Positions 50,991 to 60,456 of a stretch of DNA of 64,000 nucleotides are shown in pieces. Position 1 is the stretch's first letter; every line of letters starts with the position of its first letter. Both the position numbers and the translations under genes were made by a program. The notes under the pieces are model-generated. The model worked only from the letters and a program-made list of their open reading frames with translations. It searched no databases and was not told the DNA's origin. Origin of the DNA: Streptosporangium album (GTDB lineage: Bacteria > Actinomycetota > Actinomycetes > Streptosporangiales > Streptosporangiaceae); NCBI RefSeq assembly GCF_014203795.1, contig NZ_JACHJU010000001.1, forward strand, positions 2,170,001 to 2,234,000, read 5' to 3'.

Positions 50991-51941
50991 GTGAGCCGCG
51001 CGGGAAGCCGCCGACGGCGCCGCCTGATAGCCTCGGCCGTCCTACTCACCGTCGCCGGACTGCTCGTCGTGAACACGGTGGCGGTAGCGCGGCAGGGCGC
51101 CGAGGCCACTGGGGACTCGACCCTGCCTCTCGACGGCGGGAACATCTACGTGCACCAGGACGGCCCCCGCGATGCCCCGGCACTGGTACTGATCCACGGG
51201 CTCGCCGCGTCGACCCGCTGGTGGGACCCGCTGGTTCCGATGCTGGCGAGGTCCTACCGCGTCATCCGGGTCGACCTGCTCGGGCACGGCCGGTCAGCTA
51301 AACCGGCCGGCGGGGGCTATGCGATCCCAGAGCAGGGACGCCGGGTCGGCGAGGCACTGGACCGGCTCGGCGTCAAGCACGCCATCGTGGTCGGCCATTC
51401 CACCGGCGGCTCGGTCGCCACCGCTCTCACCGAGCAACGACGCGACATGGTGACCGCGCTCGCGCTCATCGACTCCGGGCCCCGTATGGACGCCTTCATC
51501 TCAGACGGGCCCGTCGGCCAGCTCTTGTTCATCCCCGTCGTCGGGCAACTGCTGTGGCGGTTGCGGACCGACACGATTGTTCGCCAGGGTTTGGACACCG
51601 CGTTCAGCCGCCGCGGCTACCAGATCCCACAACAGCTCGTGGACGATGTGCGCGGTATGACCTACCACGCGCTCACCACGACATCGCGGGCAGTCGACGA
51701 CTACCTGAAGCAGCGCGCGCTCCCCGATCGGCTGACGGTCCTCGGCAAGCCGCTGCTGGTGATCTTCGGTGAGGAAGACCGGAGATGGCGATCCTCCTCC
51801 GCCGCCGGCTACCGCGCCGTTCCGGGTGCGAGAGTCGAGTTGCTGCCCGATGTTGGACACTCACCCATGCTCGAGGATCCGCCGAGGACCGCCGCACCTC
51901 TCCTAGCCTTCACCGCGATCCACGCCGCGCAGGCGGACTGA
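50991..51941 (+). CDS. Membrane-anchored or secreted alpha/beta hydrolase
   Basis: 316 residues from GTG 50991. A basic start and one hydrophobic segment (LIASAVLLTVAGLLVVNTVA, about 12-31) act as signal or anchor. The catalytic core is complete: oxyanion HG in VLIHGLAASTRWWD, the nucleophile in VVGHSTGGSVA, Asp in VIFGEEDRRW and His in LPDVGHSPMLE. Substrate unknown. The gene is divergent from the AraC regulator. Confidence 0.85.
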   Translation: MSRAGSRRRRRLIASAVLLTVAGLLVVNTVAVARQGAEATGDSTLPLDGGNIYVHQDGPRDAPALVLIHGLAASTRWWDPLVPMLARSYRVIRVDLLGHGRSAKPAGGGYAIPEQGRRVGEALDRLGVKHAIVVGHSTGGSVATALTEQRRDMVTALALIDSGPRMDAFISDGPVGQLLFIPVVGQLLWRLRTDTIVRQGLDTAFSRRGYQIPQQLVDDVRGMTYHALTTTSRAVDDYLKQRALPDRLTVLGKPLLVIFGEEDRRWRSSSAAGYRAVPGARVELLPDVGHSPMLEDPPRTAAPLLAFTAIHAAQAD

Positions 51942-51954
51942 ACGAGACGATGAA

Positions 51955-52011
51955 CCGTATCCATTCTGGCCCGTGATTGATCAGGCGGTTTGTGGTGGCA
52001 TCCAGGGGGTT
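51955..52011. repeat. Direct repeat of the IS66 end at 49723
   Basis: CCGTATCCATTCTGGCCCGT and the following ~38 bases match 49723-49780 with one or two differences. The two copies, same orientation and 2.2 kb apart, bracket the AraC and hydrolase genes. Confidence 0.8.
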
Positions 52012-52874
52012 CCTGCGAGGGCGGCGCGGAGGGCGTCCAGGGGATGGACGCCGTGATTGCGGGCGCTGCCCAGGTAGGAGCGGATGAGGCAGTAGCGGGC
52101 GGCGGTGCGCACGCTGCGCCAGCAGCCGCCGATCTTCATCTGGAGTTTGACCATCCGCTGCGGCTGCTCGGCGGGGTTGTTGGTGAACGGCACAGTGAAG
52201 TCGACCGCAAAACGCCAGACCTGGGGGGCGCGGGTCTGCAGGCGTTTGGCCAGGGTGTAGCCGGGATGTCGCCCACTCGGCCAGTCCCGGTGGGCGTTGG
52301 TGGCCATGCCCCAGGCCACCGCGGTGTCGTAGCGGGCGCGCAACGCGTTCAAGACGTCGCCATCCAGCGCGGTGGCGCCGTCGGCGCGGGCCTTGGCGAC
52401 AGCTGCTTTGGCGTCGGTCAGGGCTTGGGCGGCAGGCTGGGTCCAGCAGCGTTGTACCCGGCTGTCATCGGCGTCCAGGTCACCGATGCCACGCAGGGAG
52501 CGCAGCAGGTGAGCACAGCACAGCTGCACCGCGGTCAGGTCCCGGTCGTACTTGGCATAGGCGGCGTAGTCGTCGCGGACCAGGGTGCCGCGGTAGCCGG
52601 GCAGAATCTTGAAGGCGTCCAGTTCGGCGTGGCCGCGACCCGCCGCGGCGCCGAACCACACCAGCTTGCCGGCGCGAGCGGTGTAGACATACAGCAGCCG
52701 ATCGTCGTCATCTCCGGCCACCCTCGCGGGGGTCTCGTCGTGGTGCAGGACCGGCGCCGCCCGTAGCCGCTCCTTCAACACTGTCTCGAACCCGCCCAGC
52801 CGGGAGGCGATCCGGGGCAGCAGGCCGCCGGTGAACCCGGCCGAGACCGGCGCGTCCAGCAACACGCTCATCAA
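51981..52874 (-). pseudogene. IS66-family transposase, N-terminal third missing
   Basis: 297 residues covering the IS66 DDE core: VLHHDETPARVAG (first Asp), TLVRDDYAAYAKYDRDLTAV with the next Asp, CCAHLLRSLRGI, the final Glu region FTNNPAEQPQRMVKLQMKI, and the C-terminal IRSYLGSARNHGVHPLDALR segment followed by WMPPQTA. The upstream frame is blocked by TGA a few codons before this part, so the zinc-finger and leader region has been deleted. Inactive. Confidence 0.8.
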
Positions 52875-52966
52875 GCTGTCTTCTTGAGGGCTTCCTGATC
52901 ACCTTAAAGCGCAAGTCAGAGACATCTGAGGAATATCGAACATTCTTTCGGTTACAATGCAGGGCT

Positions 52967-54202
52967 ATGTCATCCCCCCTGGTCCTTGGCGTGGAGTCCG
53001 CGCGACGTCTTGCCGTGAGCTGCCAGCATCTGGCCGGGCCGCGGCCCGGCGGCGATCTGGAGGGGCTGCGGCATGTGCTGCGTAGGCTGCGGTGCCTGCA
53101 GCTCGACCCGGTCAACGTGGTGGCGCGCAGTCACCTGCTGGTGCTGTGGAGCAGGGTCGGCGGCTACGATCCGGCCGACCTGGACCTGCTGCTGTGGCGG
53201 GAGCGGTGGCTGTTCGAATACTGGGCGCACGCCGCGTCGATCGTGCTGGCGGAGGACTATCCGATCCACCATGCCATGATGCGCGGCTACCCGGCGGGCC
53301 GGTCGCGCTTCGGGCGGCGGGTCCGTGACTGGTTGGAGGCGAACGACGGGTTGCGGCAGCACGTGCTGGACCGGTTGCGGGAGGCGGGGCCGCTGCCCGC
53401 CCAGGCGTTCGACGACTGCGCGACGGTGGCGTGGGAGTCGAGCGGCTGGACCAACGGCCGCAGCGTCGAGCGGATGCTGGACTTCCTGTGGATCCAGGGG
53501 CAGATCTTGGTGGCCGGGCGAGAGGGGCGACGGCGCCGTTGGGACCTGGCCGAGCACTGGCTGCCGGAGTGGGTCGGGGGCGAGCCGCTACCGCAGGAGG
53601 AGGCGGTGTCGCGCGCGGCCGAGCACGCGCTGCGCGCGCTCGGCGTGGCCCGCGCGACCGACGTCGAGCGGCACTTCACCCGTGACCGCTATCCCGGCCT
53701 CGCCGAGGTGCTGGACCGGCTGGAGCGGTCGGGTCGCATCCTGCCCGCCCAGGTCGCGGGCGGTGCCGAGCGGTGGTACGTGCATCGCGACGTCGTCGGC
53801 CTGCTGGAGCGGGACTGGGAGCCGCGCACCACTCTGCTGTCGCCGTTCGACAACCTCATCTGCGACCGTGAGCGGACCGAACGCCTGTGGGGGTTCACGT
53901 TCCGCACGGAGATGTACGTCCCCAAGGACAAGCGGCAGTACGGGCACTACATCCTGCCGATCCTGCACGGCGAGCGGCTGATCGGCAGGCTCGTGCCACG
54001 CCTGGACCGCCGCCGGGGACTGCTGGAGATCGAAGGGGTGTTCCCCGAGGCGGAAACACCCGCGGACGAGGTGACCGCCCAGGCCGTAGGCCGGGCGATC
54101 GCCGGACTGGGCGCGTTCGTCGGCGCCCGCGAGATCTCCTACGGGGACAAGGTGGCCGAGCCGTGGCGGACGGCGCTTCAGGCGGTCGGCGTGACCGGCT
54201 GA
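52967..54202 (+). CDS. YcaQ/AlkX-like winged-helix DNA glycosylase (HTH_42 family)
   Basis: 411 residues. LRRLRCLQLDPVNVVARSH near residue 35-55 is the family signature (Q-L-D), followed by RERWLFEYWAHAASIV, the region with conserved Tyr/Trp-His. Winged-helix repeats occur at about 130-215 and 215-290, and the C-terminal beta barrel has LLSPFDNLICDRERTERLWGF and MYVPKDKRQYGHYILPIL. E. coli YcaQ removes interstrand crosslinks and alkylated bases, and the Streptomyces relative AlkX/AlkZ protects against azinomycin. A role in crosslink repair is therefore likely. Confidence 0.85.
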   Translation: MSSPLVLGVESARRLAVSCQHLAGPRPGGDLEGLRHVLRRLRCLQLDPVNVVARSHLLVLWSRVGGYDPADLDLLLWRERWLFEYWAHAASIVLAEDYPIHHAMMRGYPAGRSRFGRRVRDWLEANDGLRQHVLDRLREAGPLPAQAFDDCATVAWESSGWTNGRSVERMLDFLWIQGQILVAGREGRRRRWDLAEHWLPEWVGGEPLPQEEAVSRAAEHALRALGVARATDVERHFTRDRYPGLAEVLDRLERSGRILPAQVAGGAERWYVHRDVVGLLERDWEPRTTLLSPFDNLICDRERTERLWGFTFRTEMYVPKDKRQYGHYILPILHGERLIGRLVPRLDRRRGLLEIEGVFPEAETPADEVTAQAVGRAIAGLGAFVGAREISYGDKVAEPWRTALQAVGVTG

Positions 54203-54323
54203 CCCGCCTGGACGGAGACGGCCGCCCGCGTACCGTCGCCGGCCCCGCTGAAACCATCGCCGCACACGCCTTCAGGGGTGTAGGGGTTCCCCGGGACGGT
54301 GGCGGCTTGGGCGGGGATGGCCC

Positions 54324-56330
54324 CTATCCGGCCCGGAGCTGGTTGAGGGTATGGCCGGTGGCCTGCTTGAACAGATACTCGGCCCGTTCGTAGGAGAGCC
54401 TGCGGCGGCCGGTCTCGGGGCACAGGTCGCCGGGGGCGGGGGGACGGCCGGGGCCGGGCCTGCGGTCGGACAGGAACAGGGGGCCGCGGCGGCGGCCCGC
54501 GATGAGGTGCGGGAGAAGCTCGGCGGTGCCGGACCGCCAGTGGACCCAGCGGGGCCCGGCGGCCACCCTTCCGCGCATCCCGGCCAGGTCGAGGTCCTCG
54601 ACGTTGAGCGCGAGCACCGATCCGGCGCCGGCCGCGCTCTCGTGGAGCAGCAGCCACAGGGTGCGCTCGCGCAGGGCGAGGTCCGGCCGCTCCCACAGCG
54701 CCTCGACGCGCGGCCGGTCCATGGGGCGGGTGCGCCCGCGGGGTTCGGGCCGGCGACCGAGCCCGGCGGCCAGGTCACGGGCCAGGTCGCCGGCAGGCAG
54801 GCCCTGGGCGGCGGCCCAGGCGGAGAAGGAGCGTACGGCGCCGCGATGCCGGTTCCACGTCGCGGAGGCGGCGCTCCCCCACGCGGCGGTGAAAACCTCG
54901 GCGACCTGCCCGGCGCTCACGCCGCGCAGCGGGGCGTCGTCGCCGAGGTCACGGCGGAGCCGGCTCATGGTCTGGCCGTAGGAGCGGACGGTCGCCGCGT
55001 CCAGGTCGTCACGGGAGAGGAAGGCGCCCGCGGCATCGGCCAGGGTGACGCCCGTCTCCCGCGTGGCCGCGCCGGCGCAGGCCGCGGCGCGTGCCAGGAG
55101 GACCGCGCGTTCGGGCATGTTGAGGGTGAGAGCCGCGGCGCGTTCGAACTCCCGCCTGGCCTCCTCATGGCGGCCGAGCCTGACCAGGAGGTCGCCGCGC
55201 ACGCTGGGGAGACGGTGGTAACCCTGGAGCGCCGGTTCGGCGACCAGCGTGTCGGCGAGCGCCAGGCCCGCCTCGGGCCCGTACGCCATGGCCAGCGCGA
55301 CCGCGCGGTTGAGCTGCACGACCGGTGTGGGCAGCACCCGGGCGAGCGCCTCGTAGAGGGCGGTGATCTGCGTCCAGTCGGTCTCCTCCGCCGTCCGGGC
55401 CCGCGCGTGGCACGCGGCGACGGCGGCCTGCAGCGCGTAGGGACCGAGGGATCCGCCGGGCTGCCTGGCGCGCAGCAGGGCCGCGAAGCCGCGACGGATG
55501 AGGAGCTGGTCCCAGCGTCCGCGGTTCTGCTCGTGCAGCGCGACGGGTTGCCCCGCCGGACCTGTCCGGGCGGCCGACCTCGACGCCTGGAGCTCCATCA
55601 GCGCGACCAGGCCGTGCACCTCGGCCTCGCCGGGCGCGAGCCCGGCCAGCAGGCGGCCCAGGCGCAGCGCCTCCTGGCAGAGGTCCTGACGCATCCAGCC
55701 GTCGCCGGCGGTCGCCGTGTATCCCTCGTTGAACACCAGGTAGATGACCTCGAGGACCGACGACAGGCGCGCCGCCAGCTCCGGCCCCGCCGGGACCTCG
55801 AAGGGGACCTGGAGGGCGGCGAGGGTGCGTTTGGCCCGGACGACGCGCTGCGCGACGGTCGGCTCGGAGACGAGGAACGCTCGTGCGATCTCCTCGGTGC
55901 GCAGGCCGCCGAGCAACCGCAACGTCAGGGCCGTCCGGGATTCGGTGGACAGCGCGGGGTGGCAGGAGACGAACATCAGGCGCAGGACGTCGTCACCCAC
56001 CTCCTCGTCGAGTGCCGCGTCGAGGTCGGCCTCGGCGGTGTCCGGCCGGGTGGACAGCTCGTGGGCGAGCTGCCCGTGCCTCTGGTCGAGCCGCTCGTCA
56101 CGCCGCAGGTGGTCGACGGCGCGGCGCTTGGCGACGGCCATGAGCCAGGCGCCCGGGTTGTCCGGCACATCCGCCTGTGGCCACTGTTCGAGGGCGGCGA
56201 GGAGCGCGTCCTGCGCGAACTCCTCGGCCAGCCCCACGTCGCCCACCATCCGGACGAGCCCGGCGATGATCCTCGCCGACTCCATCTTCCAGACCGCGTC
56301 GACCGCGCGGTGGGCGTCTTGGGACGTCAC
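54324..56330 (-). CDS. ECF42-type sigma factor fused to a truncated tyrosine recombinase
   Basis: 668 residues. Residues about 10-180 are sigma regions 2 and 4 (AEEFAQDALLAALEQWP; EIARAFLVSEPTVAQRVVRAKR), and about 185-415 the TPR-like ECF42 extension (VIYLVFNEGYTATAG, VVQLNRAVALAMAYG). From about 430 a tyrosine recombinase begins: TVRSYGQTMSRLRRDLG (SAM-like), then LWLLLHESAAGAGSVLALNV, ELLPHLIAGRRRGPLFLSDR, and stops at TLNQLRAG, just where HxLRH should begin. Catalytic Arg, His and Tyr are missing. Usual ECF42 proteins end near residue 420, so this is a chimera. Confidence 0.85.
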   Translation of the reverse strand: MTSQDAHRAVDAVWKMESARIIAGLVRMVGDVGLAEEFAQDALLAALEQWPQADVPDNPGAWLMAVAKRRAVDHLRRDERLDQRHGQLAHELSTRPDTAEADLDAALDEEVGDDVLRLMFVSCHPALSTESRTALTLRLLGGLRTEEIARAFLVSEPTVAQRVVRAKRTLAALQVPFEVPAGPELAARLSSVLEVIYLVFNEGYTATAGDGWMRQDLCQEALRLGRLLAGLAPGEAEVHGLVALMELQASRSAARTGPAGQPVALHEQNRGRWDQLLIRRGFAALLRARQPGGSLGPYALQAAVAACHARARTAEETDWTQITALYEALARVLPTPVVQLNRAVALAMAYGPEAGLALADTLVAEPALQGYHRLPSVRGDLLVRLGRHEEARREFERAAALTLNMPERAVLLARAAACAGAATRETGVTLADAAGAFLSRDDLDAATVRSYGQTMSRLRRDLGDDAPLRGVSAGQVAEVFTAAWGSAASATWNRHRGAVRSFSAWAAAQGLPAGDLARDLAAGLGRRPEPRGRTRPMDRPRVEALWERPDLALRERTLWLLLHESAAGAGSVLALNVEDLDLAGMRGRVAAGPRWVHWRSGTAELLPHLIAGRRRGPLFLSDRRPGPGRPPAPGDLCPETGRRRLSYERAEYLFKQATGHTLNQLRAG

Positions 56331-56485
56331 ACGCTCGATCAGAGCACCAACCCGGCCCGCCGCGCAAACCCGGGATCAGAGCATCCGCCGGCCGGGGACG
56401 CAGAGCCCCGATCAGCGCTCCGGGCCGGCTGGAGGCGCAAGCACCCGCTCAGCAATCCAGACCGGCCGGGCGCACGGGCATCCGA

Positions 56486-56818
56486 TCAGTTCTCCGGGCC
56501 GAAGACCTGCTGGATGTCACCCTCGCCATCACCGATGATCTTCCAGAAGCGCCGGGAGAGCTCGATGGCCTCCTCCTTCGAGCGCGCCTCGATGAGCGCG
56601 AAGCTGACGATCGCCTCCTTCGCCTCGGTGAACGGCCCGTCGGTGATCGTGATCTTGCCTCCGGAGGCCGACATGTGGGTGCCGGCCGGGTCCAGGCCGC
56701 CGGTCGCCAGCAGCACCCCCGCCTGGGTCATCTCCTCGATGAACGCGGCCATCTCGGCGTAGACGGCCTCGTCCGGGGTCGCCGCGTCGCCGGCCTTGGT
56801 CGTCAACAGGAATCGCAT
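56486..56818 (-). CDS. YCII/DGPF-domain protein (ECF42 partner)
   Basis: 110 residues from ATG 56818 (AAGGAG eight bases upstream; the ATG two codons earlier is too near that site). The domain has MRFLLTTKAGDAATPDEAVY, LLATGGLDPAGTHM and ITDGPFTEAKEAIVSFALIE, the DGPF signature. Such proteins are the standard genetic partners of ECF42 sigma factors; the sigma gene lies 155 bp downstream in the same direction. Confidence 0.9.
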   Translation of the reverse strand: MRFLLTTKAGDAATPDEAVYAEMAAFIEEMTQAGVLLATGGLDPAGTHMSASGGKITITDGPFTEAKEAIVSFALIEARSKEEAIELSRRFWKIIGDGEGDIQQVFGPEN

Positions 56819-57112
56819 CGCCATATCTCCTTCTGGTGGTCGGACGGCCGATTTTCGCCGGTCTCCGGCTACGCGTCGACCGGACCCGGCGGAAATCGAC
56901 ACGCGTCTCCCGACCAGGGCGGCAGCCGGATGTGACAGGGAATGCGATGTGACAGGGAATGCCCGAAATGCAAAATATTCGCAGGTCAGAGAGGCGAGAC
57001 CAGGGCGACGTCGAATCCCGGCCTCCCCGTTCGACGCGTCAGCGAGGCCGGACAAAACACCGGCGGACCGACGACAGCGACGGACCTCCGTCGCACCAGA
57101 GAGGAACCAGCC

Positions 57113-57790
57113 ATGACCGCCATCCAGTCCGGCATCGCCACCCCCGTCACCCCCGCCGGCGCCCCCGCGACGCGCACCCTGCTCGCCTGTTCCGTCGCCG
57201 CCGCGCCCCTCTTCGCGGTCGTGTCGCTGACGCAGGCCTTCACCCGTGAGGGCTTCGACCTGACGCGCCACCCCCTGAGCATGCTGAGCACCGGCGACCT
57301 CGGCTGGCTCCAGATCGCCAACTTCCTGATCAGCGGCGTCCTGACGATCGCCGGGGCGGTCGGCCTGCGCCGCGTCCTGCGCGGCGCGTCCGGCGGCACC
57401 TGGGCGCCCCGGCTGATCCTGGTCAACGGCATCGGGATGATCGCCGCCGGAGTCTTCGTCATGGACCCGGGCGACGGCTTCCCCGCGGGCACCCCGCTGG
57501 GCCAGCCGACCGGGATGAGCTGGCACGGCCTCATGCACATGGTCGCCGGGTCCATCGCGTTCACCGCGCTCATCGCCGCCTGCTTCGTCCTGGGCCGCCA
57601 CTTCTCCCGCGCCGGCCGCCCCGGTGCCGCCGTGGCCTCACGGCTCAGCGGCCTGATCTTCGCCCTCGGCGACGGCTGGGCGATGTCGGGCGGGCACGCC
57701 GGTTCCCTGACCCTGTGCATCGGCGCGATCACCGGGATGGCGTGGGTCTCCGTGGTGGCGGCGGACAGGCTGGCCGCACTCCGCGGGTGA
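57113..57790 (+). CDS. DUF998 membrane protein
   Basis: 225 residues with about six transmembrane helices, the first near 25-42. LTRHPLSMLSTGDLGWLQI and MDPGDGFPAGTPLG, then MSWHGLMHMVAGSIAF are characteristic DUF998 segments. It faces away from the YCII gene. DUF998 proteins are uncharacterised inner-membrane proteins; actinobacterial ones often lie beside stress regulators. Confidence 0.85.
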   Translation: MTAIQSGIATPVTPAGAPATRTLLACSVAAAPLFAVVSLTQAFTREGFDLTRHPLSMLSTGDLGWLQIANFLISGVLTIAGAVGLRRVLRGASGGTWAPRLILVNGIGMIAAGVFVMDPGDGFPAGTPLGQPTGMSWHGLMHMVAGSIAFTALIAACFVLGRHFSRAGRPGAAVASRLSGLIFALGDGWAMSGGHAGSLTLCIGAITGMAWVSVVAADRLAALRG

Positions 57791-57844
57791 CCGAGGTCGG
57801 AGCGGCCCGGCTCGACGGGGGCCTGAGGCCGTACCGCGCATCCG

Positions 57845-58702
57845 GTGGGGCAGCATGTAACGGTGAGCGAGGGTGCGAGCGTGCTGGCGGAACTGTTGAC
57901 CGCGGGCGATGTCGTGGTGCTGAGCGGGGCCGGGATATCGACGGAGTCGGGGATCCCCGACTATCGAGGGCCGAGTGGGACCCTGAGCCGGCACAGCCCG
58001 ATGACCTACCAGACGTTCGTCGGCGACCCGGCGGCCAGGCGGCGCTACTGGGCCCGTAGCTACGTCGGGTGGCGGGCGATAGGCCGGGCGCTGCCGAACA
58101 GCGGCCACCATGCGGTCGCGCGCCTCCAGCAGCGGGGCCTGGTGGCCGGCATCGTGACGCAGAACGTCGACGGCCTGCACCAGCTGGGCGGTGCCCGGGC
58201 GGTCGTCGAACTGCACGGCAGCCTGCACCACGTGGTCTGCCTGGACTGCGGCGATTCGACCTCGCGGGAGGAACTGGACCGTCGCCTGACAGAGGTGAAT
58301 CTGCGGTTCGGCGCCCGGGCCACCGCGGTCAACCCGGACGGTGACGTCGACCTGCGGGATGAGGAGATCGACGCGTTCCAGATCGTCGGATGCCGGGCAT
58401 GCGACGGAGGAGTGCTCAAGCCCGACGTCGTCTTCTTCGGGGAGACCGTCCCGGCGACGCGGGTGCGTGAGTGCTTCGCCCTCGTGGAAAGAGCACGCCT
58501 GCTCCTGGTCCTCGGATCGTCGTTGACGGTGATGTCGGGCCGCCGGTTCGTGCTGCACGCCGCGAAGCTCGGCATCCCCGTGGCGATCGTCAACCAGGGC
58601 CCCACCCGCGGTGACCTCTACGCGTCGCTCGCCATCGACGCTCCCCTGGGCACGGTCCTTCCGGAACTGGTCCGCCTCGTCGCCACCCATGCCGGAGCCT
58701 GA
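57845..58702 (+). CDS. Sir2-family NAD-dependent protein deacylase
   Basis: 285 residues from GTG 57845; GTG 57863 is a close alternative. VVLSGAGISTESGIPDYRG is the NAD motif, GIVTQNVDGLHQLGG is the GxTQNxD loop, VELHGSLHHVVCLDC holds the catalytic His and first zinc Cys, and VGCRACDGGVLKPDVVFFGE the second pair, followed by LLLVLGSSLTV. The His-adjacent sequence and size put it in the SIRT4-like class II group. It removes acyl groups from lysines with NAD. Confidence 0.92.
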   Translation: MGQHVTVSEGASVLAELLTAGDVVVLSGAGISTESGIPDYRGPSGTLSRHSPMTYQTFVGDPAARRRYWARSYVGWRAIGRALPNSGHHAVARLQQRGLVAGIVTQNVDGLHQLGGARAVVELHGSLHHVVCLDCGDSTSREELDRRLTEVNLRFGARATAVNPDGDVDLRDEEIDAFQIVGCRACDGGVLKPDVVFFGETVPATRVRECFALVERARLLLVLGSSLTVMSGRRFVLHAAKLGIPVAIVNQGPTRGDLYASLAIDAPLGTVLPELVRLVATHAGA

Positions 58703-58772
58703 CACCCGCGTAGGAGCCCGCGTTCCCGATCCGTTCCCCGCGTACGGCCCGCGCGGCAGTACCGCCATCGAC

Positions 58773-58808
58773 ATCGGCATCGGCATCGGCATCGGCATCG
58801 GCATCGGT
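58773..58808. repeat. Hexanucleotide tandem repeat (ATCGGC)
   Basis: Five exact copies of ATCGGC and a sixth with T at the end. It lies in the 470-bp gap before the P450 gene. No gene reads convincingly across it, so it is probably a slippage-prone spacer. Confidence 0.85.
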
Positions 58809-59172
58809 GAGATCTTCCGGCACCCAGGGTGACCATGCGGATCCTGAAGATCGGTTCACTAGCCTGGACACGCCCGTCCAGGTTGAACCGCTCCGGCAGA
58901 TCCGCCGCACCCCGAAAGCCTCGGACAATCAGCGACACCGTGAACAGCGGCGAACAGAACTAAAGGCTATAAACCGCCCCAAAGTCATCTCGGTCGCCCA
59001 GCGCGATCGCGGCCGGAGTCGTCGAGGACGGCTCCGTAGCCGAAGACCGCGCCGCGGAAGCGGGGCGAGGATGCGGTCCGCTCCTACCGTCAATTTAATG
59101 CTGCAAATAACCCAATTCGGGCACCCCCATTCGTTAAGGTAACGGCGTCTATGCACTATTCGAAGGAGCTTC
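58809..59172. other. Intergenic region before the P450 gene
   Basis: No gene was recognised. Bases 59090-59172 are clearly richer in AT than the surroundings, typical of a promoter and 5-prime leader; GAAGGAG lies just before GTG 59173. Confidence 0.5.
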
Positions 59173-60393
59173 GTGGCCAACACTCCGTTCTCGTTTCCTG
59201 TCCCCGGGGAGCCCGTCCCCCAGACCCTTGCCCATCTCCGAAAGCTCGGCCCGGTCGTTCCCATCGAGCTTCCCGGCGGCGTCAGCGTGTGGGCGGTGAC
59301 AAGCCAGGACGCGATCTTCGAGCTCCTCTCCAATGACAACAAACTGTTCAGCCGGAACCCCAGGCACTGGTCGGCCCTGCAGGACGGGGCCGTCCCAGCG
59401 GACTGGCCGATGCGCCCGGTGGTCGAAGGGGAGCACCTGCAGGTGCTGGACGGCGCGGATCACCGTCGGCTGAGGGGCCTGATCTCCCGGGCCTTCACCC
59501 CGTCGCGGGTCGAAGCGCTGACACCTCGCATCGAGAAGATCACGAACGAGCTTCTCGACGGTGTGGTGGCGGCCGGCGACGGAGTGGACCTGGTGTCCGC
59601 CTTCACCGAGCCGCTGCCGATATCGGTGATAAGCGAGCTGTTCGGCGTCCCCGTGCCAGATCGTCCCCGGCTCCGGAAGTGGACCCAGGTGCTGATCTCG
59701 CACACCAGCACCGGCGAGGAGACTGCGGCGGCGAACCGCGACCTGCTCGCCTACCTGGGCGAGCTTGTCGAACAGAAGCGTCGCGTCCCGGGTGACGACC
59801 TCACCTCCGGGCTGGTCCGCGTCCACGACGAGGACGATCGGCTGACCGGCTCCGAACTGGTGGCCATCCTCTGGCTGATGGTCATCGCCGGGCACGAGAC
59901 CACCGTGCACCTGCTCGGGAACGCCATTGTGGCGCTGTGCGCCCATCCGGAGCAGCGCGCCCTCGCGATAGCGGGCGATCGGTGGTCACAGGTGGTGGAG
60001 GAGGCCCTCCGGAGCGGCGCGTCCGTCGCCACGTCCCCGTTCCGGTACGCGGTGACGGACGTGACGCTCGCCGGGGTGCGTATCCTCGCCGGCGAACCGC
60101 TGCTTGTGTGCTACGGGGGGGCGGGGACGGACACCGACCGACACGGTGAGGGGGCGGACCGTTTCGACATCACACGCGAACAGACAGGGCATCTGGCCTT
60201 CGGGCATGGCCCGCACTTCTGCATCGGCGCGCCACTTGCCCGGCTTGAGGGCGCCATCGCCCTCTCCGCGCTGTTCAGCCGGCTACCCGACCTGAACCTG
60301 GCCGTCGCCCCCGCCGAGCTTCTCTACTCGCCGTCCTTCATGACCTACGGCCCGCTGGCCCTGCCGGTGAGCCTCGGCGTTCCTGGGAGCTGA
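59173..60393 (+). CDS. Cytochrome P450 (CYP105/107-like bacterial class)
   Basis: 406 residues from GTG. The I-helix oxygen groove is VIAGHETTVHLLGNAI, the K-helix ExxR is in VVEEALRSGASV, and the haem loop is LAFGHGPHFCIGAPLARLEG with Cys near residue 350. It is a soluble bacterial P450 that needs separate ferredoxin and reductase partners, none adjacent. LADHRRLRGLISRAFTP-like C-helix sequence DHRRLRGLISRAFTP is present. The substrate is unknown. Confidence 0.92.
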   Translation: MANTPFSFPVPGEPVPQTLAHLRKLGPVVPIELPGGVSVWAVTSQDAIFELLSNDNKLFSRNPRHWSALQDGAVPADWPMRPVVEGEHLQVLDGADHRRLRGLISRAFTPSRVEALTPRIEKITNELLDGVVAAGDGVDLVSAFTEPLPISVISELFGVPVPDRPRLRKWTQVLISHTSTGEETAAANRDLLAYLGELVEQKRRVPGDDLTSGLVRVHDEDDRLTGSELVAILWLMVIAGHETTVHLLGNAIVALCAHPEQRALAIAGDRWSQVVEEALRSGASVATSPFRYAVTDVTLAGVRILAGEPLLVCYGGAGTDTDRHGEGADRFDITREQTGHLAFGHGPHFCIGAPLARLEGAIALSALFSRLPDLNLAVAPAELLYSPSFMTYGPLALPVSLGVPGS

Positions 60394-60406
60394 CGGCGGA
60401 TCAGAG

Positions 60407-60434
60407 CGTTCCGGAATCGGCCTCCTCCGGAACG
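60407..60434. terminator. Hairpin terminator after the P450 gene
   Basis: Perfect 9-bp arms CGTTCCGGA and TCCGGAACG with a 10-nt loop, starting 14 bases after the P450 stop, between convergent genes. Confidence 0.8.
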
Positions 60435-60456
60435 ACCGCGAGGATGCCACGCTTGT

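Noticed and set aside
54351-56762. 803-codon + strand frame opposite the sigma-recombinase gene
   Set aside because: Antisense shadow with low-complexity Gly/Arg/Pro composition; the minus strand carries recognisable sigma and recombinase motifs.
58773-58808. Hexanucleotide repeat as a protein-binding array
   Set aside because: Simple slippage of ATCGGC with no dyad, promoter or neighbouring regulator to support it.
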